NCBI RefSeq assembly: GCF_000195915.1
Contig: NC_002578.1
Location: 434,001-498,000, forward strand
DNA length: 64,000 bases
DNA from: Thermoplasma acidophilum DSM 1728
GTDB taxonomy: Archaea > Thermoplasmatota > Thermoplasmata > Thermoplasmatales > Thermoplasmataceae
Direction of reading: 5' to 3'
A program made the position numbers and the translations under genes. The notes beneath the pieces were generated by a model. That model made no database searches and had not been told where the DNA came from. It was given only the letters and a program-made list of their open reading frames with translations. Positions 61,155 through 64,000 of the stretch are shown here, piece by piece. Every line of letters starts with the position of its first letter. Within the stretch, counting starts at the first letter, position 1.

Positions 61155-62369
61155 ATGAAATTCAACACAATGTATCTGTATGCGGTCATACTGGCCCTGG
61201 CCAGTTTTGCACTCGCAGTTCTATCGTACATAATAAGCGGGCAGGCTCTCTGGTGGGGCGTAACTGGAGCTGAAAGCCAGATGGGTGGCATCTTCTGGAG
61301 TCTGTTCGGCCTGCACGTGTCCAGCCTTGCCTACTACCACGTTTATCCCATACCGGTCCTGGATAAGGCATTCACATGGTTCCTGGTCTTCGGGATAATA
61401 CTGGGATCGCTGATCGCCTCCCTTTCAAGGGGCGAATTCTCAATAAGGCAGGTTCCCAACCGCAATCTGGCCATACAGGCGCTTCTGGGGGGTGTTCTCA
61501 TCGGATACGGAACGAGGATGGCTGGGGGCTGCAATATAGGTGATTTCTATTCAGGCTTCGCCACTGGGAGTTTCTGGGCCTTTCCATTCTTTCTGGCCAT
61601 GATATCGGGAATATACACCATTGTGGTGCTGTCAAGGCACAGGCGCACCGCCGGGTTCTTTTCATCCGCTAAACCAAGGCCATCTTTCATATGGCCTTCA
61701 AGGGGGATACAGTATTCCATTCTCGCTGCAGTGATCGCACTACTGGTCCTGCTGATCTACCTCTTTCCAGATCCGATGGTCAGGATCTGGCTTATCTTCG
61801 GTCTTGTGATCGGATCCGTGGGATATCTCGGATCACTGTGTTTCCAGACATCATTCAGGGAAACGATCGGAGAGTCAAAAGACAGGCAGATGATCAGGCT
61901 CGTTGCTGTATCGCTTTTAACCGTATCCATCCTTGCACAGGTGACCATATTCGGCCTCCACATGCGCACAAACTTCTTCTTTGATCAGAACCAGAGCGTC
62001 CTCTATCAGGTTCTGGGGGGCTTCATATTCGGTCTTGGCATGGGCCTTGCTTTCAACTGCACCTACAGCATGGAGTGGAGGATGGGATCCGGAAACATCC
62101 AGGCCCTGATAACATTCATGGGGCTAACGTTCATAGGGGCGCCACTCTACGCAATTTCATATTCATTCTGGCACTCGATCATCCCTGTCGTCGTTGAACC
62201 GGCGCCATACTGGCAGTTTTCAATCTACAGGTACGGTATCATCGGTGCCGTGATAATAGATCTGTTTCCGGTGGTCTGGCTCCTTGTCTTCGGCTACAGA
62301 AAGCCCAGTGCAAGATCCAACGAGAGAACGGACAGAAAATCAGTCAGAGCGCGTCAAGACGCTGATTGA
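61155..62369 (+). CDS. YeeE/YedE-family (thiosulfate/sulfur) transporter
   Basis: A 404-residue membrane protein with about ten helices in two similar halves. The family Cys motif is GYGTRMAGGCNIGDFYSG in the first half and LGMGLAFNCTYSMEWRMGSG in the second. In characterised members, conserved Cys residues pass thiosulfate through the membrane. The ORF begins at 61101, but the ATG at 61155 (MKFNTMYLYAVILALASF) starts at the first helix and has a TATA-like site about 25-35 bp upstream. Single gene. With the TauE exporter it suggests handling of sulfur compounds in a volcanic habitat. Confidence 0.88.
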   Translation: MKFNTMYLYAVILALASFALAVLSYIISGQALWWGVTGAESQMGGIFWSLFGLHVSSLAYYHVYPIPVLDKAFTWFLVFGIILGSLIASLSRGEFSIRQVPNRNLAIQALLGGVLIGYGTRMAGGCNIGDFYSGFATGSFWAFPFFLAMISGIYTIVVLSRHRRTAGFFSSAKPRPSFIWPSRGIQYSILAAVIALLVLLIYLFPDPMVRIWLIFGLVIGSVGYLGSLCFQTSFRETIGESKDRQMIRLVAVSLLTVSILAQVTIFGLHMRTNFFFDQNQSVLYQVLGGFIFGLGMGLAFNCTYSMEWRMGSGNIQALITFMGLTFIGAPLYAISYSFWHSIIPVVVEPAPYWQFSIYRYGIIGAVIIDLFPVVWLLVFGYRKPSARSNERTDRKSVRARQDAD

Positions 62370-62444
62370 TGGAAACGGATCGAATGAAATTGGTCAAATG
62401 AAGGTATGATTTCCATTATATATATAATTAAAATATAGTTTGCA

Positions 62445-63770
62445 ATGATAGACGTAAAGCTCCTGAGATCCAATAGAGAACTGTTTGAGAAAAACTGCGA
62501 ATACAGGGGGGTGGATAAGGCACCGGTTGAGGATTTCTTCAGGCTTGATGAGGAGTGGAGATCCATAAACAGGGAATTGAACGGATTGAGATCGCAGAAG
62601 AATAGGGAGACGAGGAAGATTGCAGAACTCATAAAGAATAACGGAGACGCTTCAGCAGAGAAGAAAGCGGTTGAGGATATAAACGCCAGAATTTCAGATC
62701 TTGAAAATAAACTGAAGAAGATCGAGGAGGAGAGGGACAGGATACTGTGGACCATCCCCAATCTTGTCCATGAAAGCGTACCTGTTTGCTTTGGTGATGA
62801 GAATAATCAGCTGGTCAGATATGTCGGGCACGCGAAGGTATTCCGGGATGATATCGAGGAGTTCAAAAAGAATTCAGGAAACAGCCAAGATTACGAAGTT
62901 CTGGATGAGAGGCCAAAGAGCCATGTGGATCTTGGCCTGGACCTGAACGTCATCGATCTCGAGAGCGCGGCTAGAATATCGGGTTCGCGTTTCTACTTCA
63001 TCAAGAACAGGCTGCTCAAGCTGGAAATGGCGCTTGAGAACTATGCGGTGGATTTCCTTTCGCAGAGAGGGTTTTCGATAGTGGAACCCCCCTATATGCT
63101 GAATCTGGAGAGCATGCGCGGCGCTACGGATCTGGAGACGTTCAAGGATACCCTTTACAAGATCGAGGGTGAAGATCTTTACCTTATAGCAACTTCGGAG
63201 CATTCCATAGCAGCGATGCTCTCAAACCAGTTCCTTGAGGAGAAGGATCTGCCTCTCAGGGTGGCCGGTATATCGGCATGCTTCAGGCGTGAGGCCGGTG
63301 CGCATGGAAAGGATACAAAGGGTATATTCCGTGTACATCAGTTCAACAAGATAGAGCAGTTCGTTTTCTGCAAGCCGGAGGACTCGTGGGATTTCCTTGA
63401 GGAGATTCTCGGCAATGCTGAAGCCATATACAGGAGCCTGGGAATACCATACAGGGTCGTCAACGTGTGCTCGGGAGAACTCGGCCGGCTAGCGGCAAAG
63501 AAGTACGATATAGAGGCCTGGTTCCCGGCTCAAGGCAAGTTCAGGGAGATAGTGTCGGCTTCAAACGACACGGACTATCAGGCAAGATCGCTGAATATAA
63601 AGTACAGGACCAGCGAAGGGAATAGATTCGTCCACACGCTCAACAGCACGGCGATAGCGACGACTAGGATACTGGTAGCCATAATGGAGAACTTCCAGGA
63701 AGGCGACAGAATAAGGATACCTGATGTACTTGTTCCCTACACTGGATTTCAATACATAGAGAAGGGATGA
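62445..63770 (+). CDS. serS: Seryl-tRNA synthetase
   Basis: A 441-residue class II synthetase of the common (not methanogen) type. Residues 1-110 form the long coiled-coil arm that holds tRNA-Ser (RSQKNRETRKIAELIKNNGD). Motif 2 is ACFRREAGAHGKDTKGIFRV with the arginine contacts, and motif 3 lies in NSTAIATTRILVAIMENFQE. The seryl-adenylate site is VCSGELGRLAAKKYDIEAWF. TATATATAATTAAAAT just upstream is the promoter. The opposite-strand ORF at 62354-62761 is a shadow. It is 2 bp from the convergent ahcY end. Confidence 0.97.
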   Translation: MIDVKLLRSNRELFEKNCEYRGVDKAPVEDFFRLDEEWRSINRELNGLRSQKNRETRKIAELIKNNGDASAEKKAVEDINARISDLENKLKKIEEERDRILWTIPNLVHESVPVCFGDENNQLVRYVGHAKVFRDDIEEFKKNSGNSQDYEVLDERPKSHVDLGLDLNVIDLESAARISGSRFYFIKNRLLKLEMALENYAVDFLSQRGFSIVEPPYMLNLESMRGATDLETFKDTLYKIEGEDLYLIATSEHSIAAMLSNQFLEEKDLPLRVAGISACFRREAGAHGKDTKGIFRVHQFNKIEQFVFCKPEDSWDFLEEILGNAEAIYRSLGIPYRVVNVCSGELGRLAAKKYDIEAWFPAQGKFREIVSASNDTDYQARSLNIKYRTSEGNRFVHTLNSTAIATTRILVAIMENFQEGDRIRIPDVLVPYTGFQYIEKG

Positions 63771-63772
63771 GG

Positions 63773-64000
63773 TTAAGTCCCCTCGTCCCATGAGTTCAGG
63801 TATTTTATCTGTTCTTCATTCAGCTGATCCAGTTCGCCTCCGAACTGCTTCAGCCTTATCTCTGCGACGTACCTGTCTATATCTGCCGGAACAGGGTAAA
63901 CCTTTCTCTCAAGCTTATCATGGTTTTTGACCAGGTATTCAGCGGTAAGGGCCTGCAGCGCGAAGCTCAGATCCATGATCTCAACTGGATGCCCCTGTCC
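63773..64000 (-). CDS. ahcY: S-adenosylhomocysteine hydrolase, C-terminal part (5' end outside window)
   Basis: The last 75 residues of adenosylhomocysteinase, which splits SAH into adenosine and homocysteine in the methyl cycle. The visible end starts GQGHPVEIMDLSFALQALTA and finishes NEEQIKYLNSWDEGT, the usual C-terminal NAD-binding tail found in archaeal and bacterial enzymes; the Lys-Tyr pair typical of the longer eukaryotic tail is absent. The start lies past the right edge. It ends 2 bp from serS. Confidence 0.95.
   Translation of the reverse strand, partial: GQGHPVEIMDLSFALQALTAEYLVKNHDKLERKVYPVPADIDRYVAEIRLKQFGGELDQLNEEQIKYLNSWDEGT

Noticed and set aside
62354-62761. Minus-strand 135-codon ORF over the start of serS
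   Set aside because: Ser/Phe-rich shadow of the coiled-coil arm of seryl-tRNA synthetase; no promoter or family.
1-64000. CRISPR array or prophage
   Set aside because: No regularly spaced repeats with unique spacers, no cas genes, integrase or phage structural genes were seen.

Overview
The window is archaeal, almost certainly from the genus Thermoplasma (closest to T. acidophilum as I know its proteins; no search was run). The evidence is archaeal translation and replication genes (EF-1A, EF-2, S10, S9, L13, L18e, RpoN, Orc1/Cdc6, family B polymerase), a class II HMG-CoA reductase, archaeal-type apgM, MOFRL glycerate kinase of the non-phosphorylating Entner-Doudoroff route, a fused electron-transfer flavoprotein, an alkyltransferase-like/endonuclease V fusion and a TPP riboswitch in an archaeon. 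Many genes have a TATA box 24-28 bp before the start codon, meaning leaderless transcripts; genes inside operons more often have GGTGAT/GGAG Shine-Dalgarno sites.

Layout. 1-5.3 kb: end of HMG-CoA reductase, a membrane-anchored nuclease-like protein, small unknowns, and a drug-exporter/MarR pair. 5.3-9.6 kb: phosphoglycerate mutase, a GltD-like flavoprotein and a TauE/DUF1634 anion-exporter pair. 9.7-14.6 kb: small/surface proteins, aldo-keto reductase, and acetyl-CoA synthetase with an acetate-transporter-family protein. 14.8-20.3 kb: formate dehydrogenase cluster (fdhD, DUF1641, 980-residue catalytic subunit, a second transporter-like membrane protein). 20.6-24.5 kb: APC permease, then Rieske ferredoxin plus fused ETF. 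24.5-27.6 kb: a decayed permease, tRNA-Pro(GGG), the rpl18e-rpl13-rps9-rpoN operon and heme farnesyltransferase. 27.9-33.7 kb: prenyl diphosphate synthase, ArsA-type ATPase, ALDH7-type dehydrogenase, enoyl-CoA hydratase and SDR. 33.7-36.4 kb: IS110 relic and the TPP-riboswitch-controlled transporter. 36.4-42.2 kb: moaA, then EF-1A, S10 and EF-2. 42.3-47.2 kb: a PolB2-like polymerase operon facing cdc6, and an MFS gene. 47.4-55.8 kb: glycerate kinase, amidohydrolase, acetyltransferases, malic enzyme, a TPR gene with an unusual structured leader, the DNA-repair fusion and a mevalonate-decarboxylase-like GHMP protein. 56-64 kb: methylmalonyl-CoA mutase with its GTPase, DJ-1, an AbrB-PhoU regulator, YeeE-type transporter, serS and the end of ahcY.

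How the genes fit together. MoaA supplies molybdenum cofactor precursor for the formate dehydrogenase and FdhD its sulfuration. Glycerate kinase (making 2-phosphoglycerate), phosphoglycerate mutase and malic enzyme belong to central carbon flow. Methylmalonyl-CoA mutase, ETF, enoyl-CoA hydratase, SDR and Acs fit acyl/propionyl and acetate metabolism of a peptide-using heterotroph. HMG-CoA reductase, prenyl synthase and the GHMP protein fit isoprenoid lipid synthesis. The least explained items are the folded leader before the TPR gene, the duplicated palindromic promoter of the formate dehydrogenase, and the PolB2 operon with two unknown partners.
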